Source of the DNA: Alviniconcha marisindica
Taxonomy: Eukaryota; Mollusca; Gastropoda; Provannidae
Reading direction: 5' to 3'
DNA length: 64,000 nt
Assembly (NCBI GenBank): GCA_018857735.1
Contig: JABMCL010001218.1
Span: forward strand, 5,001 to 69,000
Shown: piece after piece, positions 29,483 to 42,100 of the stretch
Layout: each line of letters starts with the position of its first letter
Position numbering within the stretch: position 1 is the first letter of the stretch
Notes under the pieces: model-generated
Told to the model about the DNA's origin: nothing
What the model saw: only the letters and a program-made list of their open reading frames with translations
The model's database searches: none
Translations under genes and position numbers: made by a program

Positions 29483-30201
29483 AGTAAAAGTCCAATGTTT
29501 TTTAAGTATGCAAAATGACCATCAAAATGATTGACAAGTGAGTCACTAGTTTCAGATTTAATGAAATAAAAAATAAATAAAAATGTTTAATTGGGGTTTT
29601 AATCGATTTTCTTTTCTGTAGGCTTTCCCGGAAGTGACGTCAGTCTGGGGAGTCAGTGCGGTTGCCATCTTAGATTTTTCAGTAAACTGTATGCATGTGG
29701 TCAACAAAAAAGTTAACTATGCTGGCCTACTGTGTTGCCGTGAACTGTAACAATTTGCAGACGACCCCAGGTATAACAATGCATGAGCTCCTGCACAATC
29801 GACCCACAGTGAGGCTAAAGTGGATTAAATTTATACAATTCAAATGAGCTGACTTTCTTGCATGGGGTTTGCTTCGAAGCTGACACGATGTTCCGGTACT
29901 CTTTCAAAATCCTGCCTGACAGGCTCAAACTGATACGGCTGTATCCTTGTGGGTCTCTCGGGCAAAGTATCAGTTTCATCTTCGGAGCTCGAGTTGGCCA
30001 TTTTGCAGCGACTCCCCAGAGTGACATAGTAGGCATATGGTCACGTGATTTGGGCATCATGGCGATGCTTTCGGTACGACAGAAAATGTCTTTTTTTCGT
30101 GCATTTATAACCCTCAGATCACAGTTTCACCTACATCATCGTTCTCAGCGAGCTTTAACGGAAATCGTGTCAAAAATCACCCCTAACCTTGGACTTGTCC
30201 T
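29483..30201 (+). mobile_element. Kolobok-like TTAA element with decayed THAP domain, copy 2
   Basis: This is an inverted copy of 18035-18852 (719 bp) with TTAA on both sides (29479-29482, 30202-30205). The THAP reading frame starts at 29719 (MLAYCVAVNCNN), continues GITMHELLHNRP and RLKWIKFIQFK, and stops at 29845-29847. An internal deletion at CTTGC removes the region that in copy 1 encodes the second zinc-ligand pair (LCSEHF). Each copy thus keeps a part the other has lost; both are non-functional. On the opposite strand the same DNA is also open for a stretch, probably by chance. Confidence 0.85.
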
Positions 30202-30205
30202 TTAA

Positions 30206-33199
30206 TTGATAAGCCAGTCACATTGATTATTGGTAGTATTGCTGGTAGTAGAGAGGTATCAGTACATCTTGCTGGCTGAAATTTGTATCAGTTGGCATGA
30301 GAGTGTTCAGACCATTTCCTACATGGACCAGAAGAGCTAGCAACCTACACTACAGTATTGTTTGGATGTATTGCCATGGAGTTTGGAAAGTTTCGGATCA
30401 TTTTACACCAAACCAATCCTATGTCTGGTATGCAGGTACCTGTTGATGGATATCAAGTATTTCATTTGAAAAAAAATATACATATAAAATACCAGGGCAG
30501 TTTGGACTTTTGATTTGATTTCCAACTGCCATGGGATCTGTGTACATAGATGGTGTCAAGTCACTTTTAGTTTTTTCCTAAAGGGGACCCGAGGTGGCAA
30601 AGAAGCTTCACGGGCCCTGTCAATGGGAATGGAATGAAAAATAGACACATAGCAATTTTTATTTTTATTTTTTGGTATAGTTTTGTAAAAAGATGAAAAA
30701 ATAAGAACTAAATTTAGAAGTAATGTTTGAAAGTCAATGAAAACTTGCCAGTGAGCACTGCCACTTTGGGTCTGGAATACTGTGTCTTTGGCATCACGAA
30801 GGTAGAGAGGTTTACACCCACCTACAACCTGGACTTAGCAGTGTACTTTGTCTCCTTCTATCGTAGTCCAGCAGGACACAACCAGACTGAAAGTCTAGTC
30901 CGCAGGTATGAGGCTGAAACAAGCCTGTTGAACCTGTGTGCTTCTTGACAAGCACATGAGATAGTCTAGGACAGTTCTTAGCATGAAGAAAAGTAGGGGA
31001 AGCTATCCTGGTTGCCTTGGCAAAATCTTCCCCATTGCATTGCAGTAGACAAACACCAACACATCACATAACCAGTTGGACTTAGTAGCACTGTTCTTGT
31101 ATCTGTGTCCAGGTAACTGTGGTAAGTAAGTGTCAGGAAGAGATGAGCTTGACAGACTGGTCAAAGCTTGTCCGTAGTTTGAACTAATTTCAGAATATAT
31201 ATGTTACGGCATGGAACTTGAAGTAATTAATAGTACCAACACAGGTAATGGGATTCTGCTTTCAAAACTGGTATATTTACAGGAATGATCTAAGCATGGA
31301 ATTTCCATGATGCATAATACTAACAATATAGATAATTGCCATGTGCTTTTGTTGAAACTTACCAGAGCCAGATTCAAAGGCTTATGCTGTTTTGGCTGTT
31401 AGCATTTAGTATCTTATTCTTTGGCCTGATTTGTTTCAAGCAGTTTAAAAGGTTCTGTTCTACAAAGGTGACTTTTGTGGCGTCATCTGTGGTCGACATG
31501 GTTTTGGTCTGCTGTTTGTGCATGTAGAATGCGTTGACACAAGGAGGCGAACTTGGGGGGTGGGGGGGGGGGGATGATAATTGTGCACAAGAGGAGACTG
31601 ATTTGGGGATACATGGTTTGGCATGTCCTCTGTTGAATGGCGATTACTGAGTTATGAAGTAATAGCAGTGATGGAAACTGGCAACATTTTGGGGATGACT
31701 TGAGGGTGTGAAGTGGCCCGTTCATATATGTTTGTTGATGCTTTGTTTGTTTCAGCATGTCAGCATTTCACTGCTAACTTTTTCAAGTTGGTTTCCTGGT
31801 TTTGCGGACATGTCTACAGCCAATACAAGAAGAGAGAATTTGCAGTCAGCTTCCGGAAGATGCAGCCTCTTGTGCAAGAACAGAGTCTCTGCACGCAGCT
31901 TTAGGAAGCTCTTTATTTTTAATTTTTGCGGAAGACCTATATTGCTGACAGAACAGCAGATACAACCCAAGTCTTGACAGGAGTTGAGAGTGGAGGTCAT
32001 TTTGATTTGCATTCAGAGCATCTGCAAGTGTCGGTAAATTGGCACAGCTATTTTTACTGTGGTCAACAGGGCATGCAGGTGCTCATGGCTTTTCGCTGGT
32101 TATGTTCAATTGATTGACCACAAGGTTTTTTTGCTCATCTGTTGTGCCTGCTTGACCTTTTCAGCTGTTTTTTGCTCCTTTGATCCAGTTGCATATTGCC
32201 TTGCGTACTACAGTTTGTATGGATGTGGTCTGTTTAAGTTTGATTTACAGTCCCTCCACACATTGGAGATGTGAAAGATTTGGGTGAGTGTTTGTGTTCC
32301 TGTTTGCCTCGTTCATGTCATTTACATTAAACTTTGTAACTGGTTTTGTTGAGGGGACAGTGTATTGTCATGGCTTCTGTCTGACAGGTTGCTGTGGCAG
32401 CTGCTGTTTTGTTTAGAAGACATGGGGTGTGTTGCTTTGCTTAGAAGACATTGGATGAGCGGAACTTGTCCACCGATGTTTATGCAGTTTACAGCAGGAC
32501 ATGCTTGTGTTTGTGTTCTTTCAGATGATGGTTCTTCTGCCGTTCCTTATTTTGAAAATTGAAGAAAGATCACTTTGCACGTCTCACAAATGACCCTCCT
32601 TGGGTTAAACAGTTGCATGATGCATATTTTTCAATGTCTGGATAGTTTGGACATGAAAAAAGCTGATGTGAACCAGCATTAGTGGTGGCTAAGTTTCCTT
32701 GTGTTGATTGTGAGGTATTGATCATCTGCTGCACAGTGCTCTTAGTTGCCTTTGAAATGTTTGAGGCTGTGGTTTTGATGGCTGGTGAGGTTGTATTGAT
32801 CTTCTTGGGCAAAGATTTTGATGTGATTGATTGACATATTACGTCACAGTTGTCACTTTATGAAGTGGTGTCACTCTACTCTGTCACGGATGCTGTTGTT
32901 GCGGTTCAATGCTGTCTTTGGTTTGTTCCTTGCCAGTGAAAGGTACTGCTATTGTGGTTGCTCAGATTTTTTTTTAAATTGCGGTTTGTTGGTATGTGAG
33001 ATGGTGTTGCTTTTCAGTAAAAGATGCTGTTGCTGGGTCTCAAATGTTCTCTTTGTGGTTTGTTAGTTAGTAAGATGGTGCTTCTATTCGGCTGTATAAT
33101 TGCTCAGAAGTGTATGTCTTCATAGTTTGAGATGGAGTCACTCTTCAGTGAGGAAGATGTTACCTGTAAAGTCACTCAGTATTTTGACTTAGTGTGCAA
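30206..33199. other. Intergenic stretch with one coding-like segment
   Basis: Mostly nothing recognisable. At 31756-31904 (+), after a strong acceptor-like TTTGTTTGTTTCAG, a segment of 48 codons reads CQHFTANFFKLVSWFCGHVY and onward to a TAG. It has no partner exon and no known domain. There is also a short G run near 31556-31573. Confidence 0.3.
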
Positions 33200-33636
33200 C
33201 CCAAACTCCAAGCACTGGTTTATGACATCCTTCCTTCAACCACTGCCGTATTTAGTTATGCCATAGGATCCAGAAAACTGTCAGCTAACGAGCAGTTTTT
33301 AGTTGGTGCTCAAACAGTAGTAAGTTTGTTACAAACAACTCAAATTATATCATATGTTTGTTTTATAACTGACCATGTTGCTTACACCAGCTCAAATAAA
33401 ACCAAAATTGTTTGAATCGAGACGGAACTTTTGTTTTACCCGGGTGGATGCATCTCATGTTTATGTGCATGCTTGGCACTAGGTTGCTTCCACAGTCTTA
33501 CCAGTATCCAAACCTTTCGGAGGGTACTGACCACATCGGCGGATAGCTGCACGGCCATAAAGAGTGCCCTTTCAGTGGTGTAACCAGATCTGGCAGAGTT
33601 TGGAGGAAGGTGCCGGAAAGCGATGCTCAGAGTGTG
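33200..33636 (+). mobile_element. Dispersed short TIR-like element A, copy 2
   Basis: Direct-orientation copy of 22731-23134: CCAAACTCCAAGCACTGGTT at the start, CTTCCTTCAACCACTGCC, AGTATCCAAACCTTTCGGAG, GGAGGAAGGTGCCGGAAAGC near the end. A G21 run lies downstream (33990-34010). Confidence 0.7.
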
Positions 33637-34892
33637 TGAGCAACCTTGTGTGGTCACAGGTTTCATTTTGTTGACATATGATGATGTCCACTTTTATACA
33701 TGTGTTGGGTTCATCGGCTGAAATATAAATCTGCAGCTTGCCTACACACATTGGGAGTTTAGAATTAGCAGCATTAGTTTTACGACTTTTAAGTTGTAAA
33801 AACATAAGCTTTGGACCAAAATATTAAGGTTTCTTCCAGGTTGTGGAAATTCAACCTTGTGTAAACTTGGTTGCGTGTAAGTATAAGTATTTATGTTGCT
33901 TTCACTTTGGATTGTGGAGGTTTGGTTTGATGCATGCTGGACTGGCCAGCTGGAAATTTGACAGAATTTTTACAGGAGATGTTTGCTGTGGGGGGGGGGG
34001 GGGGGGGGGGTGGCGCGCTCATATATGAAACTAAGAAGAAAATGTTTGTTGTAAACTTTCCAGTTTTGTTATCAGATTAGACAGTTATAAAAATGATCTT
34101 TCTTAGGTTTTAAAACATGACAGTTTTGTTGATTGGTGTTTTTTCAAGGTAAGTACATCATAACAGGTACTAGTGGTATAAACGATATGTGTATGTTTGT
34201 CCAATTCAGCTGCAAGAACCTGTGATGGTAAGGGAGATTTATACAGCAGTAAGAATGCATGAGGATAAGATAGAATGCTAATTTTAAGGATCAACAACAG
34301 CAGTGTTTTAATTTTTTTTTTTTTGTTTTTTTTTTTTTACCTGAAACTCTTTAGTATAACAATGAACTAGTCTGAAAGACCAGGTAGACAATGTTTTTCT
34401 CTGGTTACAAGAGCTAGTGGGTGTATGCAAAGACCAAGTAAAGGCAAGCTGTAGTTTGATAGGAAGCTAGTGGGTGTATGCAGGGACCAAGTAAAGGCAA
34501 GCTGTAGTTTGATAGGAAGCTAGTGACTGTGCGCAGAGAGCATGCATGTTGTGACGTGGTCAGCATCCTCTGCAGATGCAGTCTCACTGGATAGACTCAG
34601 CTCGGCCCCCGCAGCATGAAGTGAAGACAAGAAGCTGTGCCATTGATGAGCATCAAGCTCCCCGCTTCCGCCAAGGTTGCTGCACTTCATGAGGAGTCCA
34701 TTTCCATCTTGCAGCCACAGTAAGCCTGCTAGCTTTGTTGGGCCGACAAGGCGGCACTCACCTGCAGTCACTCCACACGACTTTATGTGACAGTAATTTT
34801 ATGCCAGATCCCCTGATGTGATTGCTGCTTCTCTGTGAATTATGTAGGGGTGTGTGTGTGTTAATGACAGTTTAATGGTACTTAATGTGCAG

Positions 34893-35032
34893 ACAAGAGA
34901 CAAATTTCCATGTATGGTTTTAGCATGGACTGCTCTGGAAAAGATGCATGGAATGTTATCTGATCTTATCTTACCTATCCACTCCATGGCTCCTTTCTGT
35001 AGTGCTGTTTATCAGCATTGTGATGGAAAGTG
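34893..35032 (+). other. Candidate coding exon of an unrecognised gene
   Basis: A 140-nt segment is bounded by an acceptor (CTTAATGTGCAG) and a consensus donor (AAAGTG/GTGAGT) and is open in one frame across its length (TRDKFPCMVLAWTALEKMHG and on to HCDGK). It is the most exon-like sequence between the two hnRNPM genes. No family was recognised. A further short acceptor/donor pair at about 35344-35366 would be phase-compatible. A 56-bp duplication (AGCTAGTGGGTGTATGCA) lies upstream at 34411-34520. Confidence 0.35.
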
Positions 35033-35682
35033 GTGAGTAGCATTGCAACCAGCTTCAGGAGTAGATTAGCAGTGGGCAACGTCACTGACTAAGCTCTCTT
35101 ACTGGACTAAAAAAAAAAAAAAAAATGTTTGATGGTGATCCAATCCCATGTACAGTATAGGGTTGTGATCCAATCCTATGTGCAAGTTACTCTCTTTTTA
35201 CAGCCAATTTTAACCCATGTGCACTAGCGCACCACCACTTCTTGTTTCAAAGCAATCTTACGTGAGATTTTGGCAAGGAGGTCCAAGGGTGTTTTTCTGT
35301 ATTTCTTCGCAGTCGCACAAGTGAGAGGAGGGTTGATTTCCGTTACAGGAGAGGCCTTCCCAAGCTGAAGAGTAAGGAAGGGTGCTGGCAGCTACACCAT
35401 TCTCAGTGGTGCAGGCTTGAACAGCTGCACAGACATAAAAGGTTCAAAAGAACGCTATATATTTTATTAGTACAAAACACAACATGCGAATTTTCAGGGT
35501 AATCCCCTTTATCAAGCTACAAAATGACAAATAACAGTTAAACGGTGAAACATGAGATGTAGAACTATGATGTAGAACTGAGACATTTGCTTTTGGTTGA
35601 GCTATGCTGTTTTTGTGTCAACAGCTGCTTCAGCAAGATCTGGAGGAGCTCCAAGACTCTAGGTACATAAGTACCTCCCTGA

Positions 35683-35916
35683 CCCACAAAATTCCTGGAA
35701 TCCCTGCAGCCACAGCGTTTTCAACGGAAACGAGCGGCGCCTTCCTCTTATGCCACCCAAACAGAATTCACGCTGTTGCTGTACCTCCTGAAGGAACTTC
35801 CCCCAACGCTCACCCTGGCAGAGGAATTGGACTGGAGGTTCGCTGAGATCCTGGAGAGAGCTGCAACAGAGATGCTGTTTCAGCAGCTGGATGGACATCA
35901 TTTTGCACTGGAATGA
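35683..35916 (+). other. Candidate terminal coding segment of an unrecognised gene, possibly frameshifted
   Basis: Open for 77 codons to a TGA (35914-35916) with protein-like composition: FLESLQPQRFQRKRAAPSSY, then QTEFTLLLYLLKELPPTLTL, then ERAATEMLFQQLDGHHFALE at the C-terminus (amphipathic helices). A preceding acceptor-like CAACAG at 35624 opens LLQQDLEELQDSR in a different frame. Joining the two needs a 1-nt shift near CACAAAATTCC (35685-35695), or the exon starts at TCCCTGCAG (about 35711). It could be a pseudogene fragment or a real last exon. Confidence 0.35.
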
Positions 35917-36879
35917 TGTACAGAGAAATGAATGACAATTGATGTTAGGAGTAACATGATGAATACACTGAAGAATGTTCAGCTGAAAAGTGTTTGATAT
36001 CTCTGTGTGTGGGTGTTGTGTGTGTCTTTGTGTGTGCTCTACATGCAGATATGTTCATGTTCACTTTTCATTTGGCTAGTTACAGTGGTTTGCATAAAGA
36101 CAGGTACAAGATATTGCATAAAGACAGGTACCAGATATTGTAATCACGCAAATCCTGTCCGACAAGAGAAACAGAGATGCTTGATGACCCTCTTTAGGAA
36201 ATTGCCTGCAGTCTGAGACTGGGGTTATTTTCAGATTGTGAAAGGCTGCAGTTCCTGCTGTTGTGACGTGCACGTCTTGCTGTGTCATCATCTGCACTCC
36301 TGTTTTTGTAATACCAATCCGCCGCAAAGAGAACAGGCATTTGATGTGGTGATTAAGTTTTGCGGCGTTTGAGCACTTTCTTTCTCCACCACAGGGATGA
36401 GTAAGTTCTGATGTGTTGTCATTAGCACCCCCTTGCCAAAAACAACTGACAATGCATCATCGCATCAGATTATACCATAGAAGACAAGTCCACATCTCTT
36501 GAAGTGCCCCCCCCCCCCAAGAAATATTCAGGATTCTGGTCTGGAATCGTGCACCAGCACTTTCGATATTGACACGAGGGACAGCCAGAAGTTTGTGAGA
36601 GAAAGAAGAAAGAGATGTGGATGGTGTTGACAGAAAAACCAAAATAATCCTGTGGATGGAAACGTTTGCACAGGATATACCTGTTCAGACCAGCTTGTGT
36701 TGTCTCATCGGTTTCATTCTATCAGTTCTCACACATGCACCTTCCTTAACGGTACACACCACCTTACTGCGTACTCAACAAGAAATGCCACCGACCACAG
36801 AGACCGCTATGTACTGACTGGGTCAACCAATATGTACTGGCGTGGCCTAGTATGTGATGGTTTGCCCAAACCCTGATCA

Positions 36880-37310
36880 TCTTGTTGCTGGCATCTTTTC
36901 TGACACAGGCACATGTGTCAGTGTGATCTCTTGCCAAAAACCCGAGTCGTTGCTGGCATCTTTTCTACCACAGGCACTTGTGTATGATGATTTGTGGCCA
37001 AAACCCTCGTCTTGTTGCTGGCGTCTTTTCTGACGCAGGCACTTGTGTATGATGGCTTGCGGCCAAAACCCTTGTCTCATTGCTGGCGTCTTTTCTGACA
37101 CAGGCACTTGTGTATGATGGCTTGTGGCCAAAACCCTTGTCTCGTTGCTGGCATATTTTCTGCCACAGGCACTTGTGTATGATGGCTTGTGGCCAAAACC
37201 CTTGTCTCGTTGCTGGCGTCTTTTCTGCCACAGGCATTTGTGTATGATGGCTTGCGGCCAAAACCCATGTCTCGTTGCTGGCGTCTTTTCTGCCGCAGGC
37301 ACATGACACA
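36880..37310 (+). repeat. Intergenic minisatellite, 65 bp x about 7
   Basis: Unit: TTGCTGGCGTCTTTTCTGCC, ACAGGCACTTGTGTATGATG, GCTTGTGGCCAAAACCCTTG. Units are highly similar. Both strands stay open through several units because 65-bp units shift frame without stops; these are not genes. It is followed by (GT)n and (GA)n tracts at about 37327-37400. Confidence 0.93.
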
Positions 37311-37550
37311 CAAGCTCTCTTTTGCAGTGTCTAGTGTGTGTGTGCATGCGTATGTGTGTGTGTGTGTGTGTGGAGAGAGACGGAGAGAGAGAGAGAGAGC
37401 TTGAACTCGAAAACTTTATTTTACAAGGATTGTAGTTTAGGTTCAGTCAAAAACCTAACAACTAGTCCTTGCTTAGCTACTGATGAGTAAATATAAAATT
37501 ACAGCCATCATTTACATACATATAGGCATGAATGAGTGAGTGAAAGGTTA

Positions 37551-38050
37551 TGCATGAGAATTTCCACACAAACTAACCTAGCATGTTCACAGCACCAGGT
37601 GCACACATGCGTACATGTATCACTGTTACACATTATGAGCATGCATGCAGCAAATAAGGCAGTAGAACATCTGATGAGTTCATATAACTAGTATTGGAAA
37701 AGAAAACAGAAGCAGTCAATGCTTATATTTTATAAAGAACATTAAATGAGAGGGGGAAAAAGTAGATGAAAAAAGGTCACTCTCACAAGTAGTCAGAAGG
37801 TCTGGGCAGAGTTCTATGGGTGCATAAAGTAGGTCTCAAATGACCAGTCATTGCAATGGCAATCACTTGAAAACCTCGCTGCCTGTCTCTCTCTCTTTAT
37901 ACATGAAAATTTCCACACAAAACAAAGCGTGTTCACAGTGCCACTGAAATGCACATGCATACATCACTCAGTTATACATTATGAGCATAGAACCAGAAAA
38001 TAAGGCAATAAAACATCTGATCAATTCATATTACCAGTGCTGGAAAAGAG
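37551..38050. repeat. Diverged tandem duplication upstream of hnRNPM-2
   Basis: Two related stretches (about 37551-37700 and 37900-38050) share AATTTCCACACAAA, TACATTATGAGCAT and AAAACATCTGAT-A-TTCATAT, about 345 bp apart. The second ends about 230 bp before the hnRNPM-2 start codon. Confidence 0.65.
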
Positions 38051-38280
38051 AAAGCTCGCACTGCTGTGACGCGCACAAAACCCTTTTTTTTTTTGGTGGC
38101 CATTGAATCATTGTGGATTCAATTTACTATTACTACTTACGCTGATAGATACCGGACTGTTTCTCATATCGTTAGGGTAACTTGTATGTAGGTTCATTGA
38201 TAGGCCTATACATATGAGCCAACGGGGACCATCGCCTATCGGTCCGGTCCATGTTTTCTATGCACAGGAAACGAGACAAA

Positions 38281-39144
38281 ATGGCGGACGCAGACAACGT
38301 TGTTACGCTCGTAGACCCCGAAGAGGTTCCAGCTGACGCTGAACCGATGCAAGATATGACCCAAGAAGAGGCATCACAACAATCTCAGCAACAAAATGGC
38401 GATAATAAGGATAAAGAGAGGGAAAGGAGTAGAAGGTTGGTTTCTGAATTTGTCGGGTCCCGGGTTGGTCAAAATGGCGTGCCTTTTCAATTTTTGTCCG
38501 GGAAGTAAGGAAGAAACGTTTTAACTTTCAATTTCATGGATAATCGAACAAGCTGTTCCTTAACACTTACAGCTATTTATCAGTGCACGGTCAAAATTTA
38601 ACGTGTGGTAATAGTAATAAGGCTTTTTCCAGTCCAGGCCGTAGGTCTGAGGTACTCTCAGTCTCAGTCTCAGTCTCATCTTTGTCCTCCCCATCCCCCT
38701 TGTCCACCCACCCCTAATGCCGGACAGCCAGCCATGATCCATTCAGGAAGTTAGGTGAAATATCATACACAAAAATAGCGTAGTGTCATTGTGATATATA
38801 CACTAACCGCAGTGCGATGACATTGACAGTCGACCGGAGTTGACTGGTTCACAAATTAATGCTCCGGTAATTATAATCATAATGTATAATTACCGGAGTA
38901 TCCAACTTCCAAGATTCCACTACATAGATGCATCTGTAGGTCGAAAGGCTGTGTTTCACTTTTGTTTCAGTTCTGAGTCAACACGTAACATGTACGGACT
39001 TCTCACACCGAGTGACATCACACCTTCATATACACACACACACACACCGGGCACACACACACACTCATGCACACGCTCTTACACAACACACACACACACA
39101 CACACACACAGAGAAAAGGATTTGTGTAGATGGGTTCTTTGTCA

Positions 39145-39178
<34 letters not shown>

Positions 39179-42100
39179 TCTTCAACTGTTTGTACAAGAT
39201 ATGACTGTCCATGTGAACAATTTAAATACAGGTGTGTTGTGAAGAATTTAAGATCATTTGGATTAAATACTTTATAGCAGCAGGCGGGACAGAAGACGAT
39301 CAAGGTCACCACTGAGATCAAGGTCACGGTCACGAGATCAGAGGAAGCGAATAGTGAACGTCAGCTCATCCAGGGTGGTGGTGAAGAACATGCCTTATGA
39401 ACTAAAGTGGCAAGACATTAAGGACATGTTCAGGAAAGAAGGTAAGTTTTTAAACCATTGACCAGTGTCCTCTGTAACATTTTTTTTTTTTTTTTTTTTT
39501 ACACTCTTTTCTTCCTTTTTTTTGGTCAGAATTTTGTGACTCTATATGATTATGAGCAACTCTCAAAAGGTCAGCGTTCTACACCTGACATTTTTGTAAC
39601 TGTTGTAAAATTTTAACTGGTGCACCGAAAGAGTTTATGTTTGTATTATATAATAATGTAGTAATTAAAGTAACAAAATCCGATGTTTTGATGTGTTTAT
39701 GGTCCGTTTGTTAAAAAGGTTTCCCCCCAAAAAAATCATTTTTTTCTGCACACGAAAACGTCACATTCAGTGTTCGCAGGATGTCTTTGCGATGTGATCA
39801 CAAGCAGCAATAAATAAGTTGTGTCAGTTACATTTAGTGTTGAGTGAATAGTAGAGATATTGCTCTGTTAAAATGTAAAGTTTTGATGGGAAAATGTTCA
39901 GCAATTTTTTTTTATATCAATATTTAAAACCTACGGAGTCGTATGTCATGAGCAGACCTGTTTAGTCTACGCTTTTGACGTAGAAATCTACACATTTGAA
40001 GCCCAAACTACGCATCTACGCTTGCATTACACAAACTACGCAAATGACTTCGTTTCGGCTACGCGATAGCGACGAGCGTAATTCGGTCCTCTTTTTTGAT
40101 GCAATCCTATTTTTGACACGGCCGCCGTGTTCAAAAGGTACGTGCGCCCGCTTATGATACGCGCGCATCAAGTCTTGCAATAGCAGCGCTGGTTTTGGCG
40201 CAAGCATAGGTTCTGAACGCATCCGAAACTCCCTTCAGTTGGGAGAAAATGTCCGAGTCGAAGAAGCGAGCGTATGAAACTTCTTCTTCAGAAGACTCAG
40301 TGTTAGCCTCCAAAGGCTCTGCTGCTGCGATTAAAAGGAAGAAAGTTCCATCCCAGAAGTTTCTCCCAGCTGACCACTAAGCTTATCCGTGTTTGGTTCC
40401 TTCAAGGAAAGGCAGCGAACTTGTTCTTTGCACCACCTGCAAATCAGACTTTTATCATGCAAGCATGGTGGTCGATTTGACTGTAAGCAACCTGTTGAGA
40501 GTAAGTCCTACAAGGAGTTCAAGGCGACTGGAAAGTTTTTTCCAGCTTCAAGTCTGTCTCTTTCTCCGTCCCCCCCCCCCCCCCCCTCATTTTAATGCAA
40601 CAAACTGATATAGTTTTCCCGCACTTGCAAACATCGATAGCACTAGTCCGTGGAGTTATCTCCCTTGAGCATATTTTTTTCACCATTACAAAGAACGTGC
40701 GTTGTGATTGGCTACTTTGTTGGGGAAAATTCGTTGCTCACACTGTTGTGAGGTCGGAAAAAAATTGTACTAGGCTGTTGAGTAGGGTGCTTGCGGCCGG
40801 GTGTGACTGGCAGACTGATCTGTACAACTGCACTCTCATTCTGAGTCAAGATGTTGGCTTTACAATTTTCCCACATTCACATGTGCACGGCCCAGCAAGA
40901 GACCTGAACGGATCTACACCACTTGTGTGTGGCTGAGACCTTGGTAGCAGTGCCATGCTGTCGCCTTACGTTTATATTTTCAGGCACTGTGGTCTTCTGA
41001 TTCTGAAAATTATATCAATTCAGTCAAGCTCATAGAAAGGATGAGAGAAAGTGTGTGCTTGGTGTGTGTGTGTGTGTGTGTGTGTTGGACAAACTGATTA
41101 TCTTGTCTAAATTTGTAACTGAGATAGAAAGAACATTCTATAATTACAGTGTTACACTACAGCAAAATAATTGTATTTGTTGTTTTATTAAGTTTGTATA
41201 GACAAAGTTTCTTGTGTGTTATTTTGACTCGTTGAGTGAGAATGAGAATCTGAATGTGTGAATGATAAATCAGTCCAGTTTCAACTGATGCACTATGACT
41301 ACACATTGTACCTCCTGACTACACATTTAGACTACCCAAACTACACTTGTGCATTTAGGGGGTAAACAGGTCTGCATGAGACATGAACTTCGTCACTGAC
41401 AAGGTCTGCGTACACAGAACACTTTTGGTTGTTCCAAGGGAGACCATTGTACTGACAAGCATTGTTTTGTGTGTTTTTTATGGTGTTTAGCTTGTGGGAA
41501 AATGTTTTCGGAAGCATGGGAGTCGCATGTCACCGATGACAAAAAACATATACCAAAAACATATACCATAAGAAATCATTACTCATACCCAAACCTTCAT
41601 GAGTTGGGTTTTGTTTGGTCATAAACTGTAACAGTAATATATCTTCTAATCATTGTTTTTGTAGAGAGTTGTGTTGATACAGCACCCTTAAAAAAAAAAA
41701 TTGCTTCACCATCACACTTCAAATTTAACCAAGATGTCACACTTTAGTTTTCACCTTTTGAGAGTTGCTCATATGTAATATGACATCATTTCTGAAGACA
41801 ATAAGCAGACAATAATGAGCTAACCCAGTTGTTGGCTGCTGGACTTGGTAACAAGATGAAGTTAAGGCTTCAGTGATTGTTTCTCATTTGGTATTTGATG
41901 TGACTGTCAGGGTGTATTTTGTTTTTGGTTTTGTGATTACACCACCTGTGAGTAAATGCTGCTGTACACTGACAGTAAAACGAGTGTGACTAGGCCTGTT
42001 GGGCAGTTCAGTGAAGCTGGTTTGCATGAGTGAATGCCCTTTGTAATCTTTTGCACCAGAAGTCGCGAGAGGTCGCAGCATACTTCTGGGCCGATTTCTG

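Noticed and set aside
34520..34771. 83-codon minus-strand frame with balanced composition
   Set aside because: No recognised domain and no convincing splice partners; starts at GTG.
36877..37347. 156-codon minus-strand repetitive frame
   Set aside because: Product of the 65-bp intergenic array; all three frames are similarly open.
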